Shown: positions 44,331 through 53,908 of the stretch, piece after piece | How positions within the stretch are numbered: the first letter of the stretch is position 1 | Layout of the letters: every line of letters starts with the position of its first letter | Origin: Atriophallophorus winterbourni | Taxonomy: Eukaryota > Platyhelminthes > Trematoda > Plagiorchiida > Microphallidae | Assembly: GCA_013407085.1 (NCBI GenBank) | Contig: JACCGJ010024175.1 | Span: 1 to 64,000 of the forward strand | Reading direction: 5' to 3' | DNA: 64,000 nucleotides | The notes under the pieces: model-generated | Databases searched by the model: none | What the model saw: only the letters and a program-made list of their open reading frames with translations | Told to the model about the DNA's origin: nothing | Position numbers and translations under genes: made by a program

Positions 44331-44460
44331 TCTTCGATTTTCAGCCATATCTCGTAAGGTTTCCAGCCAACTATTAGTTGGAGCTTTTGGACCTCAGGCA
44401 AACGAATACGCCCAACTTAGCCTAGCTCTAAGGTGAGTTTCTTCATCCCAACGCGCCACG

Positions 44461-44856
44461 TCATGGACTGGCCACCCGATCGATTTTCCCAGCTTCTGCC
44501 AAGGTTCTTCGAATAAGGCGCGGTATGGTAAACGGTGAAAAGGCATTCTTTAAACATGTCCCAACCATCGCAAACGAGCAAGCATCAGCATTTCTCTCAG
44601 AGCGTGGCCACCTGGTCCTGACACTCGATTGCAGACATCTATATTGTAACACGATGCTGTCACCGAATGCGAACAATCCTACACAGGCAAGGTGTGTCAA
44701 AAACAGAAAGCTGACGGACATCTTCCCCTCGGATAGATCAGGTTTCACAGCCATAAAGTAGTGTTGTACGCACCACTGCGTTGCACACTCAGCCTTTAGT
44801 ATGGAGTTAAACATCGCGTCGACGCCACAAATGGCGAGGGTTAGCAAACGCTGCAC
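44461..44856 (-). pseudogene. RTE C-terminal region
   Basis: VQRLLTLAICGVDAMFNSIL onward is the part of the RTE ORF after the RT core, with the family's Cys/Trp-rich end (RTRWPRSERN, CSFAMVG). The YADD motif C region between this and the previous piece has been deleted. Confidence 0.6.
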
Positions 44857-44864
44857 CCGCTCGC

Positions 44865-45857
44865 TTATCCCGGCAGAAGTTTAACACTTGCGCGCACTAG
44901 ATAATCTAAAGCTTTCTTTGGAGTATCGTTTATCGCGAAATTACAAAGGAACGACAAGATAGGGCAACACTGCCGCATCCTGCTGGAGATATTGAACGCG
45001 GACGACAATTGTCCGTACGCTCGAACAATGCCCGAAGTTCTCAATATAATGCTTTCAAGATCCAAACATACTTCTCGGGCACCTAGCAGACAGTTCCAAA
45101 GACTTTCGATTGAAATGATTGCCGCTCGGATTTCAAGGAATACCACGATAGTTGATCTACGAAATGCGTGGCGTTGCTCCAGTAACTGACGGAGTGTGAA
45201 AATTTGATCTATACACCCTCGACCGGCACGAAACTCAGTTTGCTCCTCACGGATTTGCTCTTCCCGTTTGGTACTCAATCGGTGAAGCAGGATGGACGCC
45301 AGTATTTTAGGAGCTATTGAAATGAGACTGATACCCCGATGATTTTCAAAGGAATCGCGCCGTCCCTTTTGGAATATCTGAGCAATTACTGATTCTCTCC
45401 AAGGGATCGGAACGCGTTTCTCAGCCCATATGTTGACGAACAGCGCTTGAAGATCGCGAACTAAAGCGAAACCGCCATCTTTGAACAATGACGGAAGCAA
45501 AACATCAGCACCTGATACCCAATGGCGCTTAAGGCTCCGGAGTACACTGTAAATCTCTGATTGAGTCGGAACATCGAGAGAAATTGACCGTGGGGTACAG
45601 TGCTCTTTATTCCCGAAATCAGTGCGAGCAGTAGGCCAGTTAAACTGTGCTTCCAAATGTTCTGCCCATCGCACCATACGCCTGTGCATGTTGAAAACTT
45701 GCAAACCATTTGCATCTAGTATCAGCTCACTGATGCCTGGTCGTCCGCTTCCAGTAGTTCTGATGAGTTGGAACAATTTTCTGAAATCGCAAACAGCTGC
45801 CGCAGATTCCATTTCCGTAGCCTTAGAACTCCACAAATTTTCCCTGTCGGTTCTCAA
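44865..45857 (-). pseudogene. RTE reverse transcriptase, N-terminal and central part; motif A Asp lost
   Basis: One open frame of 330 residues: LFQLIRTTGSGRPGISELIL, VPTQSEIYSVLRSLKRHWVS, IPWRESVIAQIFQKGRRDSF, NHRGISLISIAPKILASILL and QTEFRAGRGCIDQIFTLRQL. Motif A reads FLEIRAAIISIE, where the family has FLDIRAAFDSID-like sequence, so the catalytic Asp is Glu and the F-D core is changed. The RMRQCCPILSFLCNFAIND block (for GVRQGCPLSPFLFNF) follows, and motif C (YADD) is missing; the frame stops at LPG. Open but dead. Confidence 0.85.
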
Positions 45858-46037
45858 ACTGGCAACCAGTTTACGTTTAATAAGCCTTCAAGACGCATCA
45901 TGTATGATACCAGCAGAAAGCAACCGATGTTGGTCAATTAGTTAGAGAGAATTCGAAGATACCCAGTGTTGAGCTACACGGGAAGTCAGCCCACAACTAT
46001 CCAACGCGGCGCTTTCCAAGGAGGTTTGAATCCCACT

Positions 46038-46982
46038 TCATTGTTCATCAATACTATTTTGGGGAACTGCAAAAAGATGTAAACTCAAATTGGCCTGAAA
46101 CCGTCGGAGAACCGGGAGATCTTTAAACCTGGCAACATTCAACTGCCTTGCAACATTTCTACGTTTCCCACCAGAACACATCGAGAGCTTAGCAAAGACA
46201 AACGCATGATTGGACTCTAGACAGGTGTCCCAGTATGAACGGCAATCTTGCACACTCCCTCGGCACGAGTAGCTGATAGCAATATGGTCAATTTGCTTGA
46301 AGAAGGACGCCGATGGAAACCTCCAAATGGAGCAGTGACGTTTCAAATGGCGGAAGTTAGTGCTGGCAAGGTAGAGTCTGTGCTCTGAGCATAAGCTAAG
46401 CAAAAGCATTACGATGACAATTGAGATCAAACCTTCAACCCACGAAATGTTCGTTTAAAGATAGACAACCTACACGTGCATTCATGTCTAATGAGTTCTT
46501 GTAATCTTCCATAAAACTCATCCTTGTCAAGTTCAGAGCTACAATTAGTTGGTGCATAGGCAGCAACCGCAAACAGGTTGCGGGATTTATTGCGAAATCG
46601 GCCAGTTTGCACGAACCCTGTAGACTGTCGACTGGGATCCAGTTTAAATGTGCTACCTCAGCTCGCTCACTCAAGACGATTCCGACACCAGCTTGACCAG
46701 ATACCATGGCATCGTCATCAGTGGAGAGGAGTAGGTAGTGTGACTTGCGTAAGTTCGAAGGGTTAGACAATCGTGTAACTGAGCTAGAGTTAAGCATGCG
46801 TGTTTCCGAGAAGCAGCACACATCGACATCGAGGCTAACGCTGCCTGCTGCCCGATGCTAGTTAAAGTTCGTACATTAAGCGCCGCTAATTTGAATGGTA
46901 CGCGCGGGCGGAGGAACGCTCTGCAGGCATTCGAAGCAGGAAAATATTCGAAGTGGCTGAATTTGGAAACCTCGATGAACAA
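46038..46982 (-). pseudogene. RTE endonuclease domain, broken
   Basis: The minus strand begins KLAALNVRTLTSIGQQAALA, the classic start of RTE endonuclease with its catalytic Asn. In shifted frames it continues with MCCFSETRM (catalytic Glu of the SETR motif), then VGIVLSERAEVAHLNWIPVD, NLFAVAAYAPTNCSSELDKDEFY and VGCLSLNEHFVG. Further on are RHLKRHCSIWRFPSASFFK and DHIAISYSCR (in place of the usual IDHI/SxR end, near 46,260). At least three frame changes. Confidence 0.78.
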
Positions 46983-47147
46983 GCTGCACTTCTGTCAGGG
47001 CTACCTAAAGAACCACAAAACGGAAAACAGGTAAGAAAAAACGTTTGCATTCAGTGTGAGATCATTTAAAGCATTTTGAGCAGAGAGCTTGAGAGCACGG
47101 GATCTGTCATTTTTGCCTTTATTTTCATAATTGCTTGTGGGCGTGAT
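46983..47147. other. Short unassigned gap 5' of the RTE element
   Basis: Nothing recognised. Confidence 0.5.
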
Positions 47148-47245
47148 AATACACGGTTGCCCAGGACGAAGTAGGAGGTTGGCTTACGGGCCCCACCCGT
47201 AGCCTTAGGGTAAAAAGCCTGAACCACAAGGCAGTGGGCATTTCA
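47148..47245 (+). repeat. Second copy of the GC-rich repeat seen at 6.94 kb
   Basis: Begins CGGTTGCCCAGGACGAAGTA and follows the first 100 bases of the 6,940-7,490 repeat, including the CAAGGCAGTGG word, then diverges. Confidence 0.7.
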
Positions 47246-47650
47246 TATGCTCAAACTAATGTAAGAAGTCTCGCAAATGTTTAAAATAAACCTTCTTATA
47301 TTCGACCCCAGGCATCCACTAGTCCGTTTGAAAAGATTGTTGAACATGCGGTTCTCCGAGAGAGTTTGCTGTCTGCTTCAAAGATTTCCGTAAAACCTGT
47401 TGATCAGATACGCAGTTGGATTGATGTGGATTTTCTCAAACATAATTCAATAACTACTTAAACTTCACACGCTTTCAAGATATCAACCAGTCTCCAATCA
47501 TGTCAGTTGTGGTCCCTTATCTAGACTCAAGTAACAACATTTGTGGTTTAACACCTGTCGTTTGTCAATCGCATACTTTCGTCAAACTCCTACTCGTTTG
47601 CGAGATGTGAAACTGCTGATAATTTTGTGTTTCAATTAAACATCGAGCCG
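47246..47650. other. Unassigned stretch
   Basis: No coding or repeat signature that I recognise. Confidence 0.5.
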
Positions 47651-47703
47651 AAAATAGTACCATAACTCAAGGAAATTTGAGTGCAATCGCTTAGAGTAGT
47701 TTT

Positions 47704-47746
47704 TGGGTAACGTTTCAATTCTAACACAGAAGCTTCGTCAGACCAA
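47704..47746 (-). ncRNA. PLE D hammerhead, partly decayed
   Basis: Minus strand: TTGGT, CTGACGA (47,741-47,735), unpaired A, stem II GCTTCT against AGAATT with one mismatch and one G-T pair, GAAA (47,716-47,713), CGTT, ACCCAA. Core boxes intact, stem II weakened, one extra base in stem I. Confidence 0.6.
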
Positions 47747-48259
47747 GGGTGATAGTCAGGACAGGGAACATGATTAAATAGTAGTCAACCCACCACCACT
47801 TATTTGACCTTACCGCTAAACAGCCTATAGTACGCTTACAGTGTGTCACGTCTCGTGGGAATGACCAGGATCAGTGGTCCATTTTCCTCACAGTGTGTAT
47901 CCAAATCAATCTGATACAAGTGAACACGGTCAAGGTCAGTTGACACAGCTGCCCACATACGTAAAAGTACATAACTAACGGGGCTAAGGCTACTTTTGAA
48001 GAAAAACAAAAATCTAATTAACTAGTAGGTCTAAAGTGAATAAAAACTATTTACTTTCGCATCAGTGCCGAGCGCCAGATTGTGGAGATTTCTGCCCCAT
48101 CCACCCTATTGACCGCCAGTCAATTTCGACCGCCTCCACATGTAGGCGTTCGCTATACCGCTTAATACCGCGTCTCAATATTGCCACATTGCCTAGATTG
48201 ACGCTGTGGCCCGTATCTAAAACGTGCTCCGCCAAGGCGGAATCACGAATAAGGGATTG

Positions 48260-48420
48260 AAATTCCCACGCATCACAGGGCTGTCTCCGGACACGCTTTC
48301 GGTGTTCTTCGATTCTAATGTGAATTTCCCTGGAAGTCTGCCCTATGTAAACACCCGAACAGTCCTTACAGTTGATTCTGTAGATGCTGTTCGTAACGCT
48401 TGAGGTGCATCAGAACCGAA
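48260..48420 (-). pseudogene. PLE D GIY-YIG endonuclease core
   Basis: The minus strand reads RINCKDCSGVYIGQTS followed by REIHIRIEEHRKRVRRQ. This is the Cys-x2-Cys linker and an intact GIY-YIG core (VYIGQT) with the conserved Arg and Glu/His helix. It is the best preserved nuclease core of the four PLEs. It is separated by a stop or frameshift near 48,390 from the RT part. Confidence 0.82.
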
Positions 48421-49191
48421 CGGATAGTTTTCCCTTTCTTATGAGTTACGCGTATAGCCACCTGGTTAAAGATTCTACGTATCGCTTCAGATGTGCATTT
48501 TACATACGGTATGCAAACTGTATCCCACCAATTGTTCTCCGATTTTTCGGATGGGTATTTTACTTTCATCAATTGGCGTTTTACAAAACTTTTCGAATAA
48601 CCGTGGTCTATGAGCCTTTGGCTCGCCTTACGGTGAGCCTGTTTTCGATCCCTTTCGTCGCTGCACCGATGTTCTATCTTATGGAAAATGGAACAAGCTA
48701 TGGAACTGAAGACCTGTCTTGGATGAGCGAAAATGTATCGTAATACAGCATCTGTATCGATAGGTTTCCGATAGACTGAAGTTGTTATTTTCCCGTCTAC
48801 TTTTTGTGCTAAACAGTACAAAAATGGAAGAGTGCTTGTGCAATATTCCACTTTCTTTGTGACAGTAATATATGGTGATGATAACAAATGTGTCATCAAC
48901 ATAGCGCCAACATAATTTTTGCTTGAACCCTTCATTGTTGAGGGCTTTTTTCTCGAAATGCTCCATATACATGTTCGCAAGTACTGGAGATATCGGTGAA
49001 CCCATTGCTAACCCTTCTTTTTGTCTATTTAATTGCTCATTAAATACGAAGTGGTTCATGTTTAGGAAGATCGATACACCGTTGATAACTTGCTGGACGC
49101 TTAAGTTTGTGCGATCTGACAAACTGGCATCAGATTCCAAGGCCCGTCCAGATAGTTGTAACGCACTTGTTGTGTCGACGTTGGTGACCAA
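48366..49191 (-). pseudogene. PLE D reverse transcriptase
   Basis: Two overlapping frames. 49,191-48,679 has VINGVSIFLNMNHFVF, EGLAMGSPISPVLANMYMEH and motif C as LCWRYVDDTFVIIT with both catalytic Asp. After a frameshift near 48,870, the frame to 48,366 continues with LPFLYCLAQKVDGKITTSVY, RKPIDTDAVLRYI and a helical region to HKKGKTIRSVLMHLK. That region links RT to the nuclease. Only one clear lesion lies inside the RT core. Confidence 0.88.
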
Positions 49192-49502
49192 AGCTAACCA
49201 TCATTTCATCGTCATCTAATGTTACCGACTTTAAGCATGCTGCAAAGTCATATGCGTTCTTGATGAACGGGGCTGTATTGTCGACTAAAGGTTTCAACAA
49301 ATAAGCCAAATATCTAGCTAACTCGTGCGCAGGTGATCCGATATCGTCGACGATAGGTCTTACAGGAATGCCTTCTTTATGTATTTAAGGTAGGCCGTAG
49401 AACCTAGGAGTTAGAATAGACTTGGGATATAGGTTATACGACCAGCCCTATCCCAAACTCTCCTTAACGCCACGCAAATACCTAGAGACTACCGTTTTGC
49501 AG

Positions 49503-50205
49503 TTATTCATTACCTTTTTTTATTTTTCCATCATCTATCCGTTCATAAGGGCCCTCGGATAAGTATACCCTAACCTTGTCTAAATAGTCACTTTTGTTCA
49601 AAATTACCGTTACATTACCTTTGTCTGCCTTAGTAATGTCTATATTTGTATCTTGTTTCAGCGTATGAAGTGCTTGCCTTGTCTCGTGTGAATCAAGGTT
49701 TGCATCGCCTTGCATCCTGGTTTTCAATGACACCTGCGATACAGTTTCTTACGGCGTCTGCCTGTTCGTTGGGGAGCGTATTTAATGATCCCTCAACACA
49801 GGGGATAAGATCCTCAGCTTTCATAAAGCTCTTACTTATGCAGAAATTCAAGCCCTTCTCCAACAATCTTTGTTCAGCTTGCCAAAGTTGTCGATTAGAT
49901 AAATCCAAAACACTAGAATACTGGTTGCTAGATAATGACTTATTAGATTTATCTGATGAACGTTTATTATAAAACTCGAATATCTTGTTGAACTTACGGT
50001 TCTGTCTTTCTCCTATTCACTCCGTTTGAGTGGCTAAAACGGGTAAAAGTGTTTCATTGACCCGGTGGATCCTTTGTTTCAAAAACACTTTGGATGCGCT
50101 CGCGGCAGCCTTTGCCGATTTGCGGGAATTTTCCGGAGGTTTTAACACCATATCCCTTGGTATTACGCCGCGTTGCTTGCAACGCTCGGCACTGATGCGA
50201 AAGTT
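49503..50205 (-). pseudogene. PLE D N-terminal region
   Basis: The minus strand gives CKQRGVIPRDMVLKPPENSR, then LKQRIHRVNETLLPVLATQT. It continues with QLWQAEQRLLEKGLNFC then ISKSFMKAEDLIPCVEG, and TNIDITKADKGNVTVILNKS. The last is the PLE block just before RT motif 1, matching ISPADRGRMTVVMDK in PLE A. A few stops interrupt it. Confidence 0.8.
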
Positions 50206-50209
50206 AATA

Positions 50210-50430
50210 CAGTGGAACCCACCTACAACGAATTCGTTTACAACTAATTCTTGGGTTGAACGAACACACCATGATTTCCCAAATAAATTCCTTCTTTGTA
50301 AGCCTATTTAAAACATTCGTACAACGAAACTGTTCGTTACGAATCTCGCCTTTTACTAACACTGTACACGTTCCGGACAGCTATGTTTGTTCAATAAAGT
50401 TCATACATACAACGAACTCGCTTTGTCTTG
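50210..50430. mobile_element. pogo/Tigger-like TIR element fragment
   Basis: Starts CAGTGGAACCCACC and TACAACGAA right after a TA, like the element at 52,889. It shares CATGATTTCCCAAATAAATT at about 50,270. I do not find its other terminal inverted repeat, so it is either truncated or a longer, diverged relative. Confidence 0.55.
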
Positions 50431-50764
50431 CCTTTAACACAACGCTCCGTCAAGAGTGGCCTGCATTGCGCTAAGAACTGACACACGCAGCTTGGCGAGA
50501 CACAGCAGCCTAGCCTACAGTGTGCTAACTGACTCGCACGCACGCACAAGAAAATCACGTGATGTCTCTGTGACTGGTAGCTCCGTCTGTGAAAGATGCC
50601 AGGAATGCTCTTGATCTCTGCAGAAGATTTTTAGGTTAGAAGGAAGATACGTCGGAAAAGAACTTGAATTTGTGGAGAGAGAGATCGAGGCGGTGGCGAA
50701 GTCAAATTTTAAACAAAAAAGCATCGCCAGCTACCTCATGAGAGCGTGAGATTGCACTGTCAGT
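50431..50764. other. Unassigned stretch
   Basis: Nothing recognised. The minus-strand frame here is Ser-rich and featureless. Confidence 0.5.
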
Positions 50765-51297
50765 GTGTGTGCAAAATGTTTTTACTAACATATTGCATAC
50801 CCCCAGCCATCCCCTTAATACACTATTCACACGACAACCACCAAGAACCAGCCGGAGTCATGAGTACACAGTACTAATTCCCGACTCGCGACTGAACTGT
50901 CGAAGATATTTTTATTCTGTACGTGTATGTTTCACTTGGAACTCCCTACCCTCGAATGTTGCACATGCACCCAACTTGGATATATTCAAATCCAGCTTAG
51001 ACAAATTCCTGTCGACCCATCCGAACATTGAGACTATGTATTCCACAACCTAATAACTTTGAACTCACACATCAAATCATCTCGACCCCATGGACATATA
51101 TGTGCCATTCCACTGAGTGAAAACAGTTTCTATCATTTGGATTTTTACCTGATTCCCGAACTGTTCAGTAAGCAAACAAATCCCGTTTTTACTGAGATAT
51201 GTTATTTGTAAATTTCCATAATTTTCTGTGGTTTTTGTCAAGCTATATGCTGTTTAGACCATTAAAATTGAATTGAATTGAATTGAATTGAATTAAC
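50765..51297 (+). mobile_element. CR1 LINE 3' end
   Basis: ILHTPSHPLNTLFTRQPPRT, SRLNCRRYFYSVRVCFTWN and SLPSNVAHAPNLDIFKSSLD lead to a stop at 51,053. The 3' UTR and a GAATTGAATTGAATTGAATT tail follow. Closest to the copy at 41.4-42.3 kb. It ends just where the ribozyme tandem repeat starts. Confidence 0.87.
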
Positions 51298-51433
51298 TCG
51301 TTTCAGAATAAAATCACTTTGTGATTCTGTGTCTGAAAATCGTGGTTCGTGGTACGAACCCTATATAACAGTGGCATACAAGCATAACTTTGTTTACCAC
51401 TTTACCACTGTTTCGAGGCTCACTGAACCTGAT

Positions 51434-51489
51434 CTTACTGTCTCCACCTGACGATGGCAAACAGCCAGAAACCGGTAGTGGTGTGTAAG
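51434..51489 (+). ncRNA. Hammerhead ribozyme, tandem unit 1
   Basis: Outer stem I CTTAC (51,434-51,438) with GTAAG (51,485-51,489), an internal loop, and inner stem I CCAC (51,444-51,447) with GTGG (51,478-51,481). CTGACGA at 51,448-51,454, stem II TGGC/GCCA (51,455-51,458 with 51,464-51,467, loop AAACA), GAAA at 51,468-51,471. Stem III is minimal (A-C with G-T); cleavage is predicted after A 51,477. All core bases are as required, and the stem I internal loop is typical of natural type I forms. Confidence 0.82.
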
Positions 51490-51690
51490 GGATGGGGATG
51501 TGAGCAACACATTACTTTGGTCATCCATAAGCGCCTTGAGTGCTTTGACTAAGAATCACTTTGTGATTCGGTGTCTGAACATCGTGGTTCGTTGTACGAA
51601 CCCTATATAACAGTGACATACAAGCATAACTTTGTGTACCACTTTACCACTGTTTCTTCTTCTTCTCCATCTTCTTTCACTGAACCTGAT

Positions 51691-51746
51691 CTCACTGTCT
51701 CCACCTGACGATGGCAAACAGCCAGAAACCGGTAGTGGTGTGTAAG
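51691..51746 (+). ncRNA. Hammerhead ribozyme, tandem unit 2
   Basis: CTGACGA at 51,705-51,711, stem II TGGC/GCCA, GAAA at 51,725-51,728, predicted cleavage after A 51,734. The core is identical to unit 1; the outer stem I has one mismatch (CTCAC against GTAAG). Confidence 0.82.
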
Positions 51747-51932
51747 GGATGGGGATGTGAGCAACACATTACTTTGGTCATCCATAAGCGCCTTGAGTGC
51801 TTTGACCAAGAATCACTTTGTGATTTCGTGCCTGAACATCGTGGTTCGTTGTACGAACCCTATATAACAGTGGCATACAAGCATAACTTTGGTTACCACT
51901 TTATCACTGTTTCAAGTCTCACTGAACACGAT

Positions 51933-51988
51933 CTTACTGTCTCCACCTGTCGATGGCAAACAGCCAGAAACCGGTAGTGGTGTGTAAG
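51933..51988 (+). ncRNA. Hammerhead ribozyme, tandem unit 3, core mutated
   Basis: As units 1 and 2, but the first box reads CTGTCGA (51,947-51,953): the conserved A at core position 6 is T, which should abolish cleavage. Stems I, II and GAAA are intact. Confidence 0.75.
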
Positions 51989-52019
51989 GGATGGGGATGT
52001 GAGCAACACATTACTTTAG

Positions 52020-52263
52020 AGAATTTTTAATTCCTACTTTGGTTTAGTAATAAGGTATACACCTGGCCATATTGGTGATTGTTCGAATAACAATCAATAA
52101 TATTCAATCAATAATAATCAATAATACTGCTATTCAAATTCTCCTTGTTAAACTTACATTAATTAATACATACCGTGTAATTCGAATACTGACTGTGGTT
52201 TATTCTCACTTCTATTCTCGGGTTGGTTGTTTCATTCAATTCAATGCAATACAATTCATTACA
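52020..52263 (+). mobile_element. Possible LTR end and primer-binding site
   Basis: The sequence ATTACAATTGGCGTCGTGAT at 52,258-52,277 looks like an LTR end (…ACA) followed by a TGGCGTCGTGA-type primer-binding site, directly before a gag-like start at 52,283. The LTR's own left limit is not clear (perhaps a TGTTC near 52,079). Confidence 0.35.
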
Positions 52264-52282
52264 ATTGGCGTCGTGATCAGCT

Positions 52283-52585
52283 ATGTCGTTTCCTCAAAAT
52301 TTCGGATCTCTCAATATTCATGGAACGCCCAGAGAAATCGAAGATTATCTGGAACGTTTTGAACTGAAAGGATGCCTTTTTCCAGATTTAAGTTCATGTT
52401 ATAAGATTGTAAACGAGAATACAGAGTTAACAGACGTTGATAAAGAACACAATTATTGGGTGCATGAAAAGTTTACGTATCAAGTTTACGGTATGTTTAG
52501 ATCAGGTTCCATTCAGAATAACAACGTTCTTTCGGCCAGTGTGTTCGCTTCGGAACATTCCAATGTTCAAGGTTGTCTGGGTTGA
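52283..52585 (+). pseudogene. Gag-like fragment of an LTR retrotransposon
   Basis: The frame starts MSFPQNFGSLNIHGTPREIE, then DYLERFELKG. This resembles the first residues of gypsy-type gag proteins, which have a DIEEYLERFE-like block. After about 40 residues the sequence becomes unlike gag (NYWVHEKFTYQVYGMF), so another sequence is probably joined here. Tentative. Confidence 0.4.
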
Positions 52586-52847
52586 ATATATTGGCAAAAA
52601 CAAATTTATTTGGTGCGATTATTTCGACGGTTGGCAACAAGCTTAGCCTCTCCGATGGTAGTATACCGTAGTCTGTACTTTTATTTGAGGTCATGTATAA
52701 ATCAAACGTAGGAGCAACAACAAATCAAAGCATATGGATCAGACAATAACAAATGTCGCATAGATAGCAATTTTTCTAGATGACCTGAAGAGATAGTAAA
52801 CAACCAATATTAAACTGCCTATCACCAAGCTTCTTTTCCAGAGCTTA

Positions 52848-52849
<2 letters not shown>

Positions 52850-52888
<39 letters not shown>
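52850..52888. repeat. TA microsatellite, left of the TIR element
   Basis: Pure TA tract; its last TA is one side of the insertion site. Confidence 0.95.
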
Positions 52889-52891
<3 letters not shown>

Positions 52892-53057
52892 TGGAACCCA
52901 CTTACAACGAACTCGCTTACAACGAATTCCCGCTTATAACGAACCACCATGATTTCCCAAATAAATTCCCTATCTGCAAGCTTATTTGCTTACAACGAAC
53001 TCCGCTTATAACGAACATTTTACTCTCTCCCCAGCGATTCGTTGTAACCGGGTTCCA

Positions 53058-53060
<3 letters not shown>
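52889..53060. mobile_element. 172-bp pogo/Tigger-like MITE in a TA microsatellite
   Basis: Ends are inverted repeats of about 23 bp: CAGTGGAACCC at 52,889 against GGGTTCCACTG at 53,050, with ACAACGAA and its mirror TTCGTTGT further in. TA stands on both sides, the target of the Tc1/mariner-pogo superfamily, and CAGTGGAACC is a typical Tigger start. There is no coding capacity. The paralogous TA tract at 6.8 kb lacks it. Confidence 0.85.

Positions 53061-53122
<62 letters not shown>
53061..53122. repeat. TA microsatellite, right of the TIR element
   Basis: Continuation of the split TA tract. Confidence 0.95.
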
Positions 53123-53125
<3 letters not shown>

Positions 53126-53640
53126 ACGGTTGCATTACATGCTAACTGGATTAACTTAACCATGGAACAAGGTAACAATGGTTTATTTCAGTAAAGAAGC
53201 GCACAAGCTTAAAACAACCGCAGGATATTGCGGTGTTCAATAATGCAAGCAATAAGTGAAAAAATACGCGAATGTCATAAGAAGATCAGCCTCATGGGAT
53301 TTTATAATGATGTTCGTGGAGGTAAGAGTCAATACTGTTTTTAGACACGGTTAAAGATTCAGGGTGTCCGATGCTTCAGAAGTAGCTTTATATGAAGTGA
53401 ATGAAAGGTTGCATTTTTCACATCAATATATAAGTTTGCTCCTGAAAATCCTTTCAATAGGTAAATGCACAACACCCGACGGTAATGAGTTCCATAAGAA
53501 AATAAATGCGCACCAGATAAAGGCACCGACGGCAGTTTCGGTGAAGATGTGGAATATCAAATGCCATTTTGCGAGTTTTCTAGGACTCAACGGACTACAG
53601 GTTAGAGAAATGGTGTTAATATTGGAATAAATACGTATCA

Positions 53641-53908
53641 GAGCAGACCTCACCTCATGCGCAAAAGATATATTGAATGACTTGCCCTGTTCACTTTGGA
53701 GAAATTGTCAAAATCGTCTTCTGAAATGTGGATGAAGAAATAATCCTCTCGGACTTGCATTGTTGCTAGATATAGACGAACGGAGCAAACCTATGTTTCA
53801 TGATATACGAACAGCAGTGTATAATCTGTCAATGTTTGTGACCAGAAATTCTTGAATCTTGACATCGGTAATGACCGTATCCGAATAGTGCGGATGCATG
53901 CTGTGGCA
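53641..53908. other. Short unassigned gap
   Basis: A TTGTGACCAGAAATTCTTGAAT-like piece near 53,840 may be a worn LINE tail (TTCTTGAATCTTGA). Otherwise nothing. Confidence 0.45.

Larger units (their letters stand above)
44461..46982 (-). mobile_element. RTE-type LINE, minus strand, degenerate
   Basis: Non-LTR retrotransposon with one ORF (endonuclease then RT), distinct from the CR1 elements. The N-terminus is near 46,910 and the C-terminus near 44,461. It resembles the RTE-clade elements common in trematodes. Parts are described separately. I see no clear 3' tail. Confidence 0.82.
47651..50209 (-). mobile_element. Penelope-like element D
   Basis: Best preserved PLE in the window. Minus strand: N-terminal region from about 50,205, RT with YVDD near 48,890, GIY-YIG near 48,300, and a 3' end with ribozyme at 47,704-47,746. 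At the right (5') side it stops at a TA where a pogo/Tigger-like sequence begins (50,210). I see no inverted second ribozyme at that side. Confidence 0.85.
51298..52019 (+). repeat. Tandem repeat of about 242-257 bp with hammerhead ribozymes (retrozyme-like)
   Basis: Three head-to-tail units. The palindrome AATCACTTTGTGATT recurs at about 51,309, 51,552 and 51,809. Predicted cleavage sites fall at 51,477, 51,734 and 51,976, so the spacing is 257 and 242. The extra length in the second unit is a TCTTCTTCTTC tract near 51,655. Each unit has a TATATAA word about 85-115 bases before the ribozyme and a GGTTCG..TACGAACC hairpin near it. No protein is encoded. Other copies occur on the minus strand at 5.2, 6.3, 57.2 and 57.4 kb. 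Confidence 0.88.
52740..53640 (+). repeat. Paralogue of the 6.70-7.66 kb repeat, with exon-like frame
   Basis: Matches 6,700-6,850 and 7,511-7,660 on either side of a TA tract that holds a TIR element. A splice-donor-like GGAGGTAAGAGT occurs at about 53,318, and an acceptor-like AAGATTCAG at about 53,361. The frame VSDASEVALYEVNERLHF follows and runs to 53,630. The donor and acceptor phases do not join the frames I tried, so an intron is not proven. Confidence 0.6.

Noticed and set aside
49938..49965. CTGATGA at about 49,955 as a further hammerhead
   Set aside because: No stem II or GAAA follows; it lies in PLE D coding sequence. The CTGATGA words at about 45,759 (RTE ORF) and 55,913 (transposase A, minus strand) were rejected for the same reason.
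51809..51825. AATCACTTTGTGATT palindrome as a protein-binding operator
   Set aside because: It recurs only as part of the ribozyme repeat unit, and nothing independent supports a regulatory role.
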